A DNA stretch of 64,000 nucleotides from Bacillota bacterium (GCA_023391875.1 JAEWAB010000001.1:62001-126000), one strand, 5' to 3'; shown: positions 8,974 to 18,391, numbered from the stretch's first letter. A program made the numbers and translations. The notes: generated by a model not told the origin, from the sequence alone.

Positions 8974-10140
8974 TTGGAAACGCTTGATCAAAAGGGTATT
9001 CTGGAGGGCATCCGAAACTACAGCCTTACGCTGATGCGCGGGAGCAGCGCGCAGAATCCGCTGTGGAATCAGGAGCAGCAGCTTGCCGGTAAGCAGAACC
9101 GGTGGAACTATATCGACGGCTGCATGATGCTCGGCCTGCTCTCTCTTTACGAGATTACCGGCGAGGAGGAATACCTCTCCTTCACCGACAGTTTTATGAG
9201 CGGCTTTGTGGAGGAGGACGGAACCATTTTGCTTTACGATCCGTCGTTGCACCGGCTAGACGATATCAACCCCGGAAAAGCACTTCTGCGGCTCTATGAC
9301 CTCACGGGCAAGGAGCGCTATCTGTCCGGGGCAAAGCGCCTGTTCGAAATAGTTAAGTCGCAGCCGCGTACAAAGGAGGGCAGCTTCTGGCACAAGGATA
9401 TTTATCCTTGGCAGATTTGGCTGGACGGTCTGTATATGGTTATGCCCTTCTATATGGAATACGAAACGCGCTTCAACGGGATGCGCGAATACATGGACGT
9501 CATACGTCAATTCCGTAATGTGCACCGGCTGATGCACCTGGAATCGGGGCTTTACTGCCACGGTTACGACGAGACCAGAAGCCTTGCTTGGGCGGATTCT
9601 GAAACAGGGCGTTCTCCGCATGTCTGGCTGCGGGCGCTGGGATGGTTTATGATGGCGCTGGTGGACACGTTGGAGAAAATGGACGAACAGCTCTACTACG
9701 AATACCGGGAGCTGATCAGCATGCTCCGCGGTCTTGCCGATGCGCTGCTTCCCTGGCAGCATGAAGAGGGCATGTTCTATCAGGTTGTCGACCATCCGGA
9801 CGCGGAGGGGAATTACCTCGAAACCAGCGGCAGCGTGATGATTGCGTACGCACTACTCAAGGCGGTGCGGCTTGGCTTTTTGCCAAAACGCTATGCCGAA
9901 GTGGGTGAGCACTGCTTCTGGGGTATTGCAAAACGCTATCTCAAGCTGGACGGTAACATGATCGAGCTTGGCGGAATCTGCCTTGTCGCCGGATTGGGCG
10001 GCAAGGGCGAGGAGCACCGCGACGGCAGTCTGGAATACTATTTCAGCGAACCCGTTGTCAGCAACGAAGCAAAGGGCATTGCCCCTTTCCTCATGGCATA
10101 CGCGGAGATTCTACGCAGAAGCGGAGATGCCCATCCCTAG
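8974..10140 (+). CDS. Glycoside hydrolase family 88/105, unsaturated rhamnogalacturonyl/galacturonyl hydrolase (YteR/YesR-like)
   Basis: This 388-aa (alpha/alpha)6-barrel enzyme removes the 4,5-unsaturated uronic acid left at the non-reducing end by pectate or rhamnogalacturonan lyases. The family motif WADSETGRSPHVWLRALGW (about 205-223) and the aromatic-rich barrel fit YteR/YesR. It starts at TTG 8974, 7 bp after AGGAGG (8961-8966), so TTG is well supported. It is translationally linked to the GH28 gene. The product, 5-dehydro-4-deoxy-glucuronate, is the substrate of KduI encoded at 15.9 kb. Confidence 0.92.
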   Translation: METLDQKGILEGIRNYSLTLMRGSSAQNPLWNQEQQLAGKQNRWNYIDGCMMLGLLSLYEITGEEEYLSFTDSFMSGFVEEDGTILLYDPSLHRLDDINPGKALLRLYDLTGKERYLSGAKRLFEIVKSQPRTKEGSFWHKDIYPWQIWLDGLYMVMPFYMEYETRFNGMREYMDVIRQFRNVHRLMHLESGLYCHGYDETRSLAWADSETGRSPHVWLRALGWFMMALVDTLEKMDEQLYYEYRELISMLRGLADALLPWQHEEGMFYQVVDHPDAEGNYLETSGSVMIAYALLKAVRLGFLPKRYAEVGEHCFWGIAKRYLKLDGNMIELGGICLVAGLGGKGEEHRDGSLEYYFSEPVVSNEAKGIAPFLMAYAEILRRSGDAHP

Positions 10141-10204
10141 GCAAGGTTATGCCAACCGCTTTTGGCAGGTGTACCGGAGACGGTTGGGCCGCCTCTGCCA
10201 AGGC

Positions 10205-11611
10205 TTATCGAGGCAGCTTGAAGTAGTTTTTCGCGTTGTGGTACGAGATATTCGATACGATTTCGCCAAGCGTTTCATAGTCCTGCGGGAACTGCCCTTC
10301 CTCCACCCATTCGCCGAGCAGGCGGCACAGGATGCGGCGGAAATACTCGTGCCGCGGGTAGGAAAGGAAGCTGCGGGAATCCGTCAGCATGCCGATAAAT
10401 CCCGGCAGGTAGCCGATATTCGCACAGGATACCAATTGTTCCGTCATGCCGGTTAGGTGGTCGTTGAACCACCACGCGCTGCCGTGCTGGAGCTTTCCAA
10501 CGGCGGAAGAATCCTGAAAGCAGCCGATTACGGTCTGGATTGCCTGATTGTCCATCGGATTGAGGCTATATACGATCGTGCGCGGAAGCTCCTTCGTACG
10601 CGCGAGCGCGTTCAAGAAGTCGGCGAGCTGTGCGGACGGGGTATGGTTACTGATGCAGTCATAGCCCGTATCCGGGCCGAGACGCTCGAACATCATATCG
10701 TTGTTATCACGTTTGCAGCCGTAGTGAAGCTGCATCGCCCAGTCGTGGCGGGCGTATTCGCGTCCCATCTCCAGTAGGAATGCGGTTTTAAAGAGCAGCT
10801 GGTCTTCGCGGGAAATGGCCTCTCCGGTGAGGCGGTGCTTAAAAATCGCTTCGATCAGATCGTCCGAGGCGGGGGCATACATCACATATTCCACCGCGTG
10901 GTCGGCAATGCGGCAGCCGGCTTCATGGAAGAAATCCATGCGGCGGCGCAGAGCCTTGAGCAGAGAGGCATAGGAATCGATTTGCAGGCCGGAGGCTTTC
11001 TCCAGCTTGGCAAGATAGGCGGGATAATCCGGTTTTTCAAGGTTCATGGCCTTGTCGGGACGCCATGCGGGTAACACGCGGGTCTTGAAGCTCTTGTCCT
11101 CAGCGATCTTGCGGTGCCACTCAAGCGTATCCACGGGATCGTCGGTGGTACAGAGCGATTCCACGTTGGAACGGCTCACGACTCCTTTGGCGCTCATTCC
11201 TTCTTCGGCGAGCCTCGCGTTGCAAAGGTCGTAGACCTCATCGGCAGTACGCCGGTTCAGCAGTCCGTTGTAGCCGAAATAACGCTGGAGTTCCAGATGG
11301 CTCCAGTGATACAGCGGGTTTCCGATCGCCGCGCCAAGCGTTTCGGCCCATTTGCGGAACTTCTCGCGAGGATCCGCGTCACCTGTGATATACGCTTCGT
11401 CAACGCCGTTGGCGCGCATCATGCGCCACTTGTAATGGTCTCCGCCCAGCCACACCTCCGTGATCGTGGAGAAGCGACGGTCCTCCGCAATTTCACGCGG
11501 GCTGATGTGGCAGTGGTAGTCGATGATCGGCTGATCCTTGGCGTAGCGGTGGAAAAGTTCCACCGCTGTGGGGGTGGACAGGAGAAAATCCGAATCGCAG
11601 AAAGGCTTCAT
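10205..11611 (-). CDS. uxaC: Glucuronate/galacturonate isomerase
   Basis: This 468-aa protein is full length for UxaC. It opens MKPFCDSDFLLSTPTAVELF and contains the amidohydrolase-like DYHCHISP metal motif near residue 32. It isomerises D-glucuronate to fructuronate and D-galacturonate to tagaturonate. It starts at ATG 11611 behind AAAGGACGG. It lies 18 bp downstream of the LacI-type regulator gene and is co-oriented with it, so both are probably one transcript, divergent from uxaB-uxaA-kduI-kduD, which take its product onward. Confidence 0.96.
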   Translation of the reverse strand: MKPFCDSDFLLSTPTAVELFHRYAKDQPIIDYHCHISPREIAEDRRFSTITEVWLGGDHYKWRMMRANGVDEAYITGDADPREKFRKWAETLGAAIGNPLYHWSHLELQRYFGYNGLLNRRTADEVYDLCNARLAEEGMSAKGVVSRSNVESLCTTDDPVDTLEWHRKIAEDKSFKTRVLPAWRPDKAMNLEKPDYPAYLAKLEKASGLQIDSYASLLKALRRRMDFFHEAGCRIADHAVEYVMYAPASDDLIEAIFKHRLTGEAISREDQLLFKTAFLLEMGREYARHDWAMQLHYGCKRDNNDMMFERLGPDTGYDCISNHTPSAQLADFLNALARTKELPRTIVYSLNPMDNQAIQTVIGCFQDSSAVGKLQHGSAWWFNDHLTGMTEQLVSCANIGYLPGFIGMLTDSRSFLSYPRHEYFRRILCRLLGEWVEEGQFPQDYETLGEIVSNISYHNAKNYFKLPR

Positions 11612-11629
11612 GTTGGTGAACCGTCCTTT

Positions 11630-12646
11630 TTATATTCTGCGGGATGTTGTCCCGCGGTGGATAAGCTCAGCGGAAAAGATCGTCTGCTGCGGCATTTCCT
11701 TTCCTTCCAGAACGCTCAGGAGCGTCTTCACGCAGTGCTTGCAGATGGGTTCGAGGCGGCTGTCCACGGAGGACAGCTCCGGATCACAGAATTCGGCGAT
11801 GTCCGCGTTATTGTAGCCGATAATGGCCAGATCATCCGGGATCAAAAGACCGCGTGCCTTGGCAAATTTCAGCGCCGCGATGGCAAGCCGGTCATCCGAG
11901 GCGATTACGCCGTCAATTTGCAGCCCTTTCTCATGGAGAGCCGTAAGCTGCCGTACAATTCCTGCGACGCTGCCGCTGATGGATTCGGCAAAGAGCAGAC
12001 GCTCTTTTGGCGCGGGAATATCCCAATGCTGGCATGCGGCAAGAAAGCCTTCGATTTTGCGCTCGCCGCTGTAGGAGTGTGCGTTATAGAGGTAGAGCAG
12101 ATGGCGCTTGCCCTCGTTGAGCAGCGTTTCCGCGGCGCTCTTCACCGCCTGGTAATCGTCACAAAGTGTGCTGTGGATGCCGGGGCCGACGAGGACGCCG
12201 TTTACCAGCATCACAGGAACCTTGGCTGCTGCCTGCCGGATGTATTCGTTGTCGGCATCGTCACGCTCGATGAAGCTGGAACCGATCAGGATGACACCAT
12301 CCACCTTCTTGGAGAGGAGAAGCTCGAGGTTCTTGCGCTTTGCCTCCGGGGAGAAGCCCGTGCAAGAAAGGATGGCATTGTATCCGTTTTTGCGAAGCCC
12401 GCGCTCGATCAGGGAGATGGCGTGTGCAAAGTACGAATCCGAGGAGTCGGCGCACAGAATCCCCACGGTCTGCATGGAGTTCAGCCCCAGTCCTCTGGCG
12501 AAGGCATTCGGCGTGTAGCCGGATTCGGCGATTACCCGCAGCACCTTTTCCTTGGTTTGCTCGCTGACATTGACGCTTTTGTTCAGTACCCGGGAAACGG
12601 TGGCGATGGAAACGCCCGCCTTTTTGGATATGTCATAAATATTCAT
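11630..12646 (-). CDS. LacI-family transcriptional regulator
   Basis: This 338-aa repressor has an N-terminal LacI helix-turn-helix (MNIYDISKKAGVSIATVSRV, residues 1-20), a hinge helix near 50 and a periplasmic-binding-protein-like effector domain (about 60-330). It starts at ATG behind AGGAGA. It is upstream of uxaC on the minus strand and divergent from the uxaB operon. A near-perfect palindrome at 12857-12870 placed at the uxaB start site is a probable operator. The inducer is likely a uronate or a keto-sugar intermediate; this is inferred. Confidence 0.93.
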   Translation of the reverse strand: MNIYDISKKAGVSIATVSRVLNKSVNVSEQTKEKVLRVIAESGYTPNAFARGLGLNSMQTVGILCADSSDSYFAHAISLIERGLRKNGYNAILSCTGFSPEAKRKNLELLLSKKVDGVILIGSSFIERDDADNEYIRQAAAKVPVMLVNGVLVGPGIHSTLCDDYQAVKSAAETLLNEGKRHLLYLYNAHSYSGERKIEGFLAACQHWDIPAPKERLLFAESISGSVAGIVRQLTALHEKGLQIDGVIASDDRLAIAALKFAKARGLLIPDDLAIIGYNNADIAEFCDPELSSVDSRLEPICKHCVKTLLSVLEGKEMPQQTIFSAELIHRGTTSRRI

Positions 12647-12713
12647 GAAAGTTCTCCTATGCCGTCATATACCGGTTGGTTATGTAAGTAGTTTCTTTAA
12701 CCATCTTGGAAAT

Positions 12714-12742
12714 AGTATACGATAGATTGCATGGATTTTCAA
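12714..12742 (-). promoter_or_regulatory. Sigma-A-type promoter of the lacI-type regulator/uxaC transcript
   Basis: On the minus strand TTGAAA (12737-12742) and TATACT (12714-12719) are separated by 17 bp. Initiation would be near 12707, about 60 bp before the regulator start. A TATGTAAGTAG sequence around 12681-12691 resembles half of the operator seen upstream of uxaB, so autoregulation is possible. Confidence 0.6.
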
Positions 12743-12822
12743 GAACAGCGGGAATATTTGTAGGATATGTATGGGATTAAGCGGATTACAGTGTGGAGAA
12801 CAGACAAAAGTCCGAACTACTC

Positions 12823-12851
12823 TTGACGCAAGATAAGGAAGCCAATATAAT
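12823..12851 (+). promoter_or_regulatory. Sigma-A-type promoter of the uxaB-uxaA-kduI-kduD operon
   Basis: TTGACG (12823-12828) and TATAAT (12846-12851) are separated by exactly 17 bp, which predicts initiation at about 12858, 54 bp before uxaB. The candidate LacI operator overlaps that start position, as expected for repression. Confidence 0.75.
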
Positions 12852-12856
12852 TTTAT

Positions 12857-12870
12857 TGTAAGCACTTACA
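12857..12870. promoter_or_regulatory. Candidate LacI-family operator (cre-like palindrome)
   Basis: TGTAAGCACTTACA is a 14-bp palindrome with a single central mismatch pair, of the form bound by LacI/CcpA-type repressors. It sits on the transcription start of the uxaB operon. The neighbouring LacI-family regulator is the most likely ligand-controlled binder, but a CcpA catabolite site cannot be excluded from sequence. Confidence 0.6.
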
Positions 12871-12911
12871 TAACCAGATGATTTATGGATCGTTAAGAAA
12901 GGACGAATGCC

Positions 12912-14387
12912 ATGCCTGTTACTGTTAACCGCGAACTGAGCGAAAAAAAAGAAAGGCCGGTCAGAGTATTGCAATTCGGTGAGGGAAATTTTCTTCGTGG
13001 TTTTGTGGACTACTTCGTGGATATTGCCAACGAAAAAGGTGCCTTCGATGGTGATATAGCGGTTGCCAAGCCCATCCCCGGTGGAAATCTCGAAGGGTTC
13101 CGGCGGCAGGAATGCCAGTATACCGTTTTGCTGCGCGGCGTGCGGGACGGGGAGAAAACCGTTTCCTCGCGCTTGGTGACCTGTATTGCGGATGCGGTGG
13201 ATCCTTATGTGGAGTATGAGCGCTACACGGATTATGCAAAGCTTGATACGCTGCGCTTCATCGTATCCAACACCACGGAGGCGGGCATCGTTTTTGATCC
13301 CGAGGAACTGGTTGAGAACACCCCGCAGAAATCCTTTCCCGGTAAGCTGACGAAGCTGCTTTATGACCGTTACCGCCGTTTTGACGGGGCGAAGGACAAA
13401 GGGCTTGTGATGCTGCCGGTAGAATTGATCGAGAATAACGGCGGCAAGCTTCGCGAGTGCGTGCTGTGCATGATCGCGCACTGGGGGCTGGAGGATACCT
13501 TCCGGCAGTGGGTGGAGGAGTCCTGCGAATTCTGCTCCACGCTGGTTGACCGCATCGTCACAGGATACCCGCGTGATGAAGCGCAGACACTCTGGGAAGG
13601 CCTCGGCTACCGCGACGAACTGATTGTGACGGGCGAGCCCTTTGCGCTTTGGGTGATCGAATGCTCTTCGCGTATCAAGGAGGAATTCCCGCTTGACAAA
13701 GCGGGGCTGCCGGTGATCTTCACGTCGGATCAGGCCCCCTACCGTCAGCGCAAGGTCCGCATCCTGAACGGGGCGCATACCTCTTTCGCGCTGGCGGCAT
13801 TCCTTGCAGGGCATGATGATGTGTTTCATGCCATGGAGGATGAGCTGTTTCGCTGCTTCGTGTTCGAAACAATCTTTGAGGAGATCATCCCTACACTGGA
13901 TCTGCCGCGCGGGGAGCTTGAGGAATTTGCCAATGCGGTCGTTGAACGCTTCCGCAATCCGTATATCAATCACGAGTTGCTTTCGATTTCACTCAACTCC
14001 GTATCCAAGTGGCGCACACGCTGCCTGCCCAGCTTCAGCGGATATGCGAGGCAGACCGGCAAACTGCCGGAGCGCCTTGCCTTTTCCCTTGCGGCGCTGG
14101 CGGCCTTCTACAGCGTCAGGTATGTGGACGGCATGTATATAGGTACGCGGAACGGGATGGCTTACCGCGTTCAGGACGACGCTCCCGTGCTGGACTTTTT
14201 TGCGAAGTATGCCGCACTTCCCTCACGGGAGCTTGCGGACGCACTGCTCGGCAACGAAGCGTTCTTTGGCGAGGATTTGAGAAACTATGCGGGCGCGGTG
14301 GATGCCATTGCCTCAGCACTGGAAGATATCCGTCTTGTCGGAATGCGCAAAGCCATTGAGCGCCGGTTTGGGAGGAAAGAAGCATGA
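12912..14387 (+). CDS. uxaB: Tagaturonate/fructuronate reductase (altronate oxidoreductase)
   Basis: This 491-aa member of the polyol/mannitol dehydrogenase long-chain family has an N-terminal Rossmann region with VLQFGEGNFLRGFVDYF (about 19-35) in place of the classical glycine loop, and a C-terminal helical domain with KVRILNGAHTS (about 281), the usual substrate Lys/Asn/His site. It reduces tagaturonate to altronate with NADH. It starts at ATG 12912 behind AAAGGACG. Its last bases overlap the start of uxaA (ATGA, 14384-14387). A UxaB assignment over UxuB rests on the adjacent altronate dehydratase. Confidence 0.93.
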   Translation: MPVTVNRELSEKKERPVRVLQFGEGNFLRGFVDYFVDIANEKGAFDGDIAVAKPIPGGNLEGFRRQECQYTVLLRGVRDGEKTVSSRLVTCIADAVDPYVEYERYTDYAKLDTLRFIVSNTTEAGIVFDPEELVENTPQKSFPGKLTKLLYDRYRRFDGAKDKGLVMLPVELIENNGGKLRECVLCMIAHWGLEDTFRQWVEESCEFCSTLVDRIVTGYPRDEAQTLWEGLGYRDELIVTGEPFALWVIECSSRIKEEFPLDKAGLPVIFTSDQAPYRQRKVRILNGAHTSFALAAFLAGHDDVFHAMEDELFRCFVFETIFEEIIPTLDLPRGELEEFANAVVERFRNPYINHELLSISLNSVSKWRTRCLPSFSGYARQTGKLPERLAFSLAALAAFYSVRYVDGMYIGTRNGMAYRVQDDAPVLDFFAKYAALPSRELADALLGNEAFFGEDLRNYAGAVDAIASALEDIRLVGMRKAIERRFGRKEA

Positions 14388-15865
14388 GCGCTTTCATCCG
14401 TATTGCGCCGGAGGACAACGTCGCGGTAGCGCTCCGTAACCTTGCCGTAGGAGAGACTATCGAGGCGGTGGGGGTATCCTGCGAAATCCGCGAGGAGATC
14501 CCCCGGGGGCACAAAGTGGCGCTTAAACCTATTGCGGCGGGCAAGTTCGTGATCAAATACGGGTCGCCGATCGGTGCCGCGAAGGAAGCGATTGCCCCGG
14601 GTGCTCATGTACATACGCACAATCTGCGCACGCTTCTGGATAAGGAGCTCGAGTACCGTTACGAGCCGGTGCATCCCGTCAAGCCGTCCGAGCCGGAGCG
14701 CACCTTTCTGGGCTTCCTGCGGGAGGATGGACGCGCGGGCATCCGTAACGAAATCTGGATACTGCCGACGGTCGGGTGCGTGAACAGCATCGCCGTTCTG
14801 CTTGCTAAGCGCGCGGAGGGTTTTCGTAAAGGCACGGTGGATATGGTGGCATCCTTCCCGCATCCCTATGGTTGCTCACAGATGGGCGATGATCAGGAAA
14901 ATACCCGACGTATACTCGCCGCTCTCGCGAAGCATCCGAACGCGGGCGGTGTGCTGGTACTGGGGCTTGGCTGCGAAAACAGCGGCATCGAGATTCTGAA
15001 GGAGTACATCGGCGAGCATGATTCCCGCCGCATCCGCTTCCTGCGCTGTCAGGACGTGGAGGACGAGGTGGAAGAGGGCGAGCGTATCCTCCGGGAGCTG
15101 ATGGAGGAAGCCTCCCGATGCGGGCGCGTCCCGGTCGGCACATCCAAGCTCACAGTGGGGCTCAAGTGCGGCGGATCGGACGGATTCTCCGGCATCACGG
15201 CCAATCCCCTTGTCGGCTCGTTCTCCGACCGGCTGATCGCACAGGGAGGAGCTGCTATCCTGACGGAGGTTCCCGAGATGTTCGGTGCGGAGACGCTGCT
15301 TATGAACCGCTGTGCGACCGAGGAGCTGTTTGGCAAAACAGTATCCCTGATCAACGGCTTCAAGCACTATTTTCTGGAACATGGGCAGACGGTGTATGAG
15401 AACCCCTCGCCCGGCAACAAGCAGGGGGGCATCTCCACACTGGAAGACAAATCCCTCGGCTGTACGCAGAAATCCGGGCGTTCCCCGGTGGAAGGCGTGT
15501 TGAAATACGGCGAGCCGGTCGGGCATGGCGGGCTGCACCTTCTCGAAGCGCCCGGCAACGACCTTATTGCGTCAACGGCGCTTGCCGCTTCGGGCGCACA
15601 GCTCGTCCTGTTCACAACCGGGAGGGGCACCCCTTTCGCATGCCCCGTGCCGACGGTTAAGATTGCAAGCAACTCCGTTCTCGCCGCGCATAAGCGCTCC
15701 TGGATCGATTTCAATGCGGGCGCGCTGCTCGATGGAACGGATATTAAGACCCTGACGGAGGCATTGCTTCAGGAGGTGCTAAAGATCACCTCCGGCAAGC
15801 CTGTCAAAAGTGAGGAAGCCGGCGCACGCGATATGGCAATCTGGAAAGACGGCGTGACACTCTAA
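14384..15865 (+). CDS. uxaA: Altronate dehydratase
   Basis: This 493-aa protein has an N-terminal SAF domain (about 1-85) followed by the D-galactarate dehydratase/altronate hydrolase core with FLREDGRAGIRNEIWILPTV (about 110-130) and an iron-binding cysteine-rich middle region (FPHPYGCSQ, GLGCENSG, LKCGGSDG). It converts altronate to 2-keto-3-deoxygluconate. The start overlaps the uxaB stop by 4 bp, so translation is coupled. The length and both domains are complete, unlike the split UxaA of some anaerobes. Confidence 0.95.
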   Translation: MSAFIRIAPEDNVAVALRNLAVGETIEAVGVSCEIREEIPRGHKVALKPIAAGKFVIKYGSPIGAAKEAIAPGAHVHTHNLRTLLDKELEYRYEPVHPVKPSEPERTFLGFLREDGRAGIRNEIWILPTVGCVNSIAVLLAKRAEGFRKGTVDMVASFPHPYGCSQMGDDQENTRRILAALAKHPNAGGVLVLGLGCENSGIEILKEYIGEHDSRRIRFLRCQDVEDEVEEGERILRELMEEASRCGRVPVGTSKLTVGLKCGGSDGFSGITANPLVGSFSDRLIAQGGAAILTEVPEMFGAETLLMNRCATEELFGKTVSLINGFKHYFLEHGQTVYENPSPGNKQGGISTLEDKSLGCTQKSGRSPVEGVLKYGEPVGHGGLHLLEAPGNDLIASTALAASGAQLVLFTTGRGTPFACPVPTVKIASNSVLAAHKRSWIDFNAGALLDGTDIKTLTEALLQEVLKITSGKPVKSEEAGARDMAIWKDGVTL

Positions 15866-15882
15866 CATAAGGAGGGCACAGT

Positions 15883-16725
15883 ATGGAAATTCGATACAGT
15901 ATGAATCAGCGTGATGTGAAGAGGTATACGACCGAGGAACTCCGCGAGGAATTCCTCATCGAGAACCTGTATGTCGCGGATATGGTCCGTGCGGTGTACA
16001 GCCACGTCGACCGGATGGTCGTGTTCGGAATTATGCCTGTGAAGGAGGTGGTTCCGATTGGCAAGGGCGTGGACATTTGGGCAAATTTCGGCACCTCGTT
16101 CCTGCTCGAGCGACGTGAGGCGGGCTTCTTCAACATCGGCGGAGCCGGCGTGTGCACGGTGGACGGAAAGGCGTATCCGATGGGACACCGCGACTGCATC
16201 TATATTGCGCGCGGCTCGAAGGAGGTAACCTTCGCAAGCGATAACGCGGCAAGGCCCGCGAAGTTTTACGGGGTGTCGGCGCCCGCGCACCGCACTTGTG
16301 AGACGCGCTTTATCAGCATCGCCGATGCGGCAAAGAAGCCTCTCGGCTCCGTCGAAGAGGCGAACAAGCGCGTGATCAACCAGTTTATACATCCCGATGT
16401 TCTGGACACCTGCCAGCTTTCCATGGGGCTTACCGTCCTTGAGCCGGGCAGTGTGTGGAATACGATGCCCGCGCATACGCATGAGCGCCGTATGGAGATC
16501 TATACGTACTTCGGCATAGAGGGCGACAACGTTGTCTTTCATATGATGGGCGAGGGCGACCAGACGCGCCATATTGTGATGAAGGACGGCGACGCTGTCA
16601 TCTCCCCGAGCTGGAGCATCCACTCCGGCGTGGGTACTGCGAGCTATTCGTTCATCTGGGCGATGGGCGGCGAGAATCAGGCATTCGACGATATGGATCA
16701 CATCAAGACGACCGAGATTCGGTAA
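15883..16725 (+). CDS. kduI: 5-dehydro-4-deoxy-D-glucuronate isomerase
   Basis: This 280-aa cupin protein has the complete family length. The metal site is visible in MPAHTHERRMEIYTYF (about 195-210: two His and one Glu) and SWSIHSGVG (about 245: His). It isomerises 5-keto-4-deoxyuronate, released by the GH105 enzyme, to 2,5-diketo-3-deoxygluconate. It starts at ATG 15883 behind AAGGAGGG. kduD follows 13 bp after its stop, so the two successive steps are co-expressed with the galacturonate branch. Confidence 0.96.
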   Translation: MEIRYSMNQRDVKRYTTEELREEFLIENLYVADMVRAVYSHVDRMVVFGIMPVKEVVPIGKGVDIWANFGTSFLLERREAGFFNIGGAGVCTVDGKAYPMGHRDCIYIARGSKEVTFASDNAARPAKFYGVSAPAHRTCETRFISIADAAKKPLGSVEEANKRVINQFIHPDVLDTCQLSMGLTVLEPGSVWNTMPAHTHERRMEIYTYFGIEGDNVVFHMMGEGDQTRHIVMKDGDAVISPSWSIHSGVGTASYSFIWAMGGENQAFDDMDHIKTTEIR

Positions 16726-16738
16726 GGAGGATAAGGGT

Positions 16739-17530
16739 ATGGATTTATTTTCTTTAAAGGGTAAGACCGCACTTGTAACGGGTGCGTCCTACGGCATCGG
16801 TTTCGCCATTGCACAAGGGCTTGCAAAAGCGGGGGCGCGGATCGTATTCAATGATATCAGGCAGGAGCTTGTGGACAAAGGGCTTGCCTCCTACAAAGAA
16901 GCGAATATTGACGCGAAGGGCTATGTCTGCGACGTGACGGACGAGGATCAGGTGCAGGCGATGGTCGCGCAGATTGCGAAGGACGTTGCCCCCATCGACA
17001 TCCTCGTGAACAACGCGGGAATCATCAAGCGCATTCCCATGACGGAGATGAGTGCCGCTGAGTTCCGGCAGGTGATCGACGTCGATCTGAACGCACCGTT
17101 TATCGTTGCGAAGGCGGTTATCCCTTCGATGATTGAGAAGGGCGGCGGAAAGATCATCAACATCTGCTCAATGATGAGCGAGCTTGGGCGCGAGACGGTT
17201 TCCGCCTATGCCGCCGCCAAGGGCGGGCTCAAGATGCTGACCAAGAACATCGCGTCCGAATATGGATGTAGGAACATTCAGTGCAACGGGATCGGCCCCG
17301 GCTATATCGCGACGCCCCAGACGGCCCCTCTCAGAGAGCAGCAGCCGGATGGTTCCCGCCACCCGTTTGATAGCTTCATTCTCGCCAAGACCCCAGCGGG
17401 GCGCTGGGGCAATGCGGAAGACCTTGTCGGGCCGGCGGTATTTCTGTCCTCCGCGGCTTCCGATTTCGTGAACGGGCATATTCTTTACGTCGATGGTGGC
17501 ATCCTCGCCTATATCGGCAAGCAGCCGTAA
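16739..17530 (+). CDS. kduD: 2-dehydro-3-deoxy-D-gluconate 5-dehydrogenase (SDR family)
   Basis: This 263-aa short-chain dehydrogenase has the NAD loop TGASYGIGFAIA (about 14-25), NNAG (about 90), and catalytic Ser (ICSMMSELG) and Tyr-Lys (SAYAAAKGG, about 158-166). It reduces 2,5-diketo-3-deoxygluconate to KDG, joining the unsaturated-uronate branch to the UxaA product. It starts at ATG 16739 behind AAGGAGGATAAGG. Its position directly after kduI makes KduD the best reading among the closely related gluconate 5-dehydrogenases. Confidence 0.93.
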   Translation: MDLFSLKGKTALVTGASYGIGFAIAQGLAKAGARIVFNDIRQELVDKGLASYKEANIDAKGYVCDVTDEDQVQAMVAQIAKDVAPIDILVNNAGIIKRIPMTEMSAAEFRQVIDVDLNAPFIVAKAVIPSMIEKGGGKIINICSMMSELGRETVSAYAAAKGGLKMLTKNIASEYGCRNIQCNGIGPGYIATPQTAPLREQQPDGSRHPFDSFILAKTPAGRWGNAEDLVGPAVFLSSAASDFVNGHILYVDGGILAYIGKQP

Positions 17531-17548
17531 GAAGGGAGCGTTTCCGCC

Positions 17549-18391
17549 ATGCAGATCGGTATCCGCCTTCACGATGCGGCGGAGCTTCCTCTCCCCAATC
17601 GGCTTGACGCTGTTTCGGCACAGGGATTCTCCTGCGTGCATCTGGCGCTTTCCAAGGTGCTTGGAAAAGGGTTCATGCAGCCTAGCGCACTCACCCCCGG
17701 TCTCGCCATGTACCTCAAGAGGGAATTTGCGCGCCGTCAGCTTGATATAGCGGTGCTCGGCTGCTACCTGAACCCCGTGCATCCGGACCCGGATGCGCTT
17801 GCAGACATCCGGCGTACGTATGAGGCGCATATCCGTTTCGCCGCGCATCTGGGCTGCGGCGTGGTCGGGACGGAAACGGGAGCGCCGAACGCGCAGTATA
17901 AATTTGAGCCTGCATGCCGCTCGGAAGAGTCCCTCGCGCTGTTCATCCGCAATCTGCGCCCCATCATCCGCATCTGTGAGCAGATGGGCGTGCTCTTTGC
18001 GATCGAGCCGGTTTACACCCACATCGTGAGCGACGGCAAGCGGGCAAGGCGCGTACTGGATGAGATTGCCTCACCCAATCTGCGCATTATCCTCGACCCC
18101 GTGAACCTGCTGCACATGGAGAATGTGGAGCGCCGTGATGAGGTCATCGGTGAGGCAATCGAGCTTCTCCGTGAGGAAATCGCCGTGATCCATATCAAGG
18201 ATTACGTGATCCGAGACGGCACGTTGAAAAGCGTTGCCGCCGGGACGGGCGAGATGGATTACACGCAGGTGCTGGATTTTGCTCGGCGCGAAAAGCCGTG
18301 GATTCAGGCAACGCTGGAAAATACAACGCCGGATAATGCGGAAGCCGCCCGACTTCATATCGGGCGGCTCGCAAAAGAGGAGGGAGCGTAA
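17549..18391 (+). CDS. Sugar phosphate isomerase/epimerase-like TIM-barrel protein
   Basis: This is a 280-aa xylose-isomerase-like TIM barrel (AP endonuclease 2 superfamily). Metal ligands are suggested by IEPVYTHIVSD (Glu, about 150), ILDPVNLL (Asp, about 180) and VIHIKDYVI (His-Lys-Asp, about 212). It starts at ATG 17549 behind GAAGGGAGCG, 18 bp after kduD, as last gene of the uronate operon. Such proteins act as epimerases or isomerases on keto-sugars; the substrate here is unknown but presumably a uronate-derived compound. Confidence 0.82.
   Translation: MQIGIRLHDAAELPLPNRLDAVSAQGFSCVHLALSKVLGKGFMQPSALTPGLAMYLKREFARRQLDIAVLGCYLNPVHPDPDALADIRRTYEAHIRFAAHLGCGVVGTETGAPNAQYKFEPACRSEESLALFIRNLRPIIRICEQMGVLFAIEPVYTHIVSDGKRARRVLDEIASPNLRIILDPVNLLHMENVERRDEVIGEAIELLREEIAVIHIKDYVIRDGTLKSVAAGTGEMDYTQVLDFARREKPWIQATLENTTPDNAEAARLHIGRLAKEEGA

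Noticed and set aside
11114..12691. A 525-codon plus-strand open frame across uxaC and the LacI regulator gene
   Set aside because: It is antisense to two well-supported genes, has no ribosome site or family motif, and its composition is the mirror of their codon bias.
12786..13973. A 395-codon minus-strand open frame opposite uxaB
   Set aside because: It is antisense to a clear UxaB protein and gives no recognisable domain; long antisense frames are expected in GC-rich genes.
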